64,000 bases of DNA. Source: Arthrobacter sp. EM1. GTDB taxonomy: Bacteria; Actinomycetota; Actinomycetes; Actinomycetales; Micrococcaceae. The stretch is taken from NCBI RefSeq assembly GCF_029964055.1, contig NZ_CP124836.1:2356001-2420000 (forward strand), given 5' to 3'. Under the pieces are notes generated by a model that searched no databases, had not been told where the DNA came from, and worked only from the letters and a program-made list of their open reading frames with translations. The position numbers were made by a program, and so were the translations under genes. The number at the start of each line of letters is the position of its first letter. The first letter of the stretch is position 1. Shown here piece after piece: positions 64,000-64,000 of this stretch.

Positions 64000-64000
64000 C

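Overview
The window comes from a high-GC Gram-positive actinobacterium, most likely Arthrobacter/Pseudarthrobacter-like (Micrococcaceae). This rests on the SigR-RsrA mycothiol-type redox switch, the 24-residue ribosomal protein bL37, a SAM-IV riboswitch, a tmRNA with tag ANSKRTDFALAA, a divergent actinobacterial Tad locus, and LGFP-repeat cell-wall proteins. This is inference from gene content; no database search was possible.

Positions 1-25.5 kb are a compact, conserved chromosomal backbone. In order: the end of the 2-oxoglutarate dehydrogenase/decarboxylase gene; a degenerate SGNH-hydrolase-like protein; a DUF4097-PadR pair behind striking CGATATATCG palindromes; bL37; rsrA-sigR (minus strand) with a recognisable autoregulatory SigR promoter; doxX, aroA, rsgA and hisN; a SAM-IV riboswitch ahead of a class V aminotransferase; a methyltransferase; an Nramp transporter and its DtxR/MntR-type regulator; two fluoride channel genes; then on the minus strand ssrA, smpB, an M23 peptidase, ftsX, ftsE, prfB and a seven-gene Tad/Flp pilus-type operon.

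Positions 25.7-43 kb are a surface locus. Three secreted LGFP-repeat proteins carry a GH25 muramidase, a metzincin-type protease and an L,D-transpeptidase-like domain respectively. Their LGFP arrays contain long, near-perfect tandem DNA repeats, and the first two genes share an almost identical 3' block that differs by exactly two 324-bp units. They are followed by a lipoprotein, a flippase-like membrane protein, a decayed IS patch, a DUF2304/GT2 pair, a CapE/FnlA-type UDP-GlcNAc 4,6-dehydratase and a WbuB-like glycosyltransferase. The matching CapG/FnlC and CapF/FnlB enzymes of the UDP-L-FucNAc pathway lie at 60.9-63.2 kb on the opposite strand. The pathway is therefore split by about 18 kb of mobile DNA.

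Positions 43.1-60.9 kb are a nested mobile-element island. An IS110 gene is broken by an IS21 element (44715 to about 50632). A second IS21 element (53894-59420, 5-bp target duplication GGATC) and an IS3 element (51742-53174, 4-bp duplication GTAG) both sit inside one IS30 element (51519-59852). Each IS21 element carries a 3362-bp three-recombinase (RIT, recombinase-in-trio) element inserted at the Walker B codons of istB, in opposite orientations. The two RIT copies are almost identical. Beside each lies a separate 20-bp palindrome bounded by 6-bp spacers, and it lies on opposite sides of the RIT genes in the two copies. This arrangement fits a circular intermediate with more than one crossover site and is the most interesting signal in the window.
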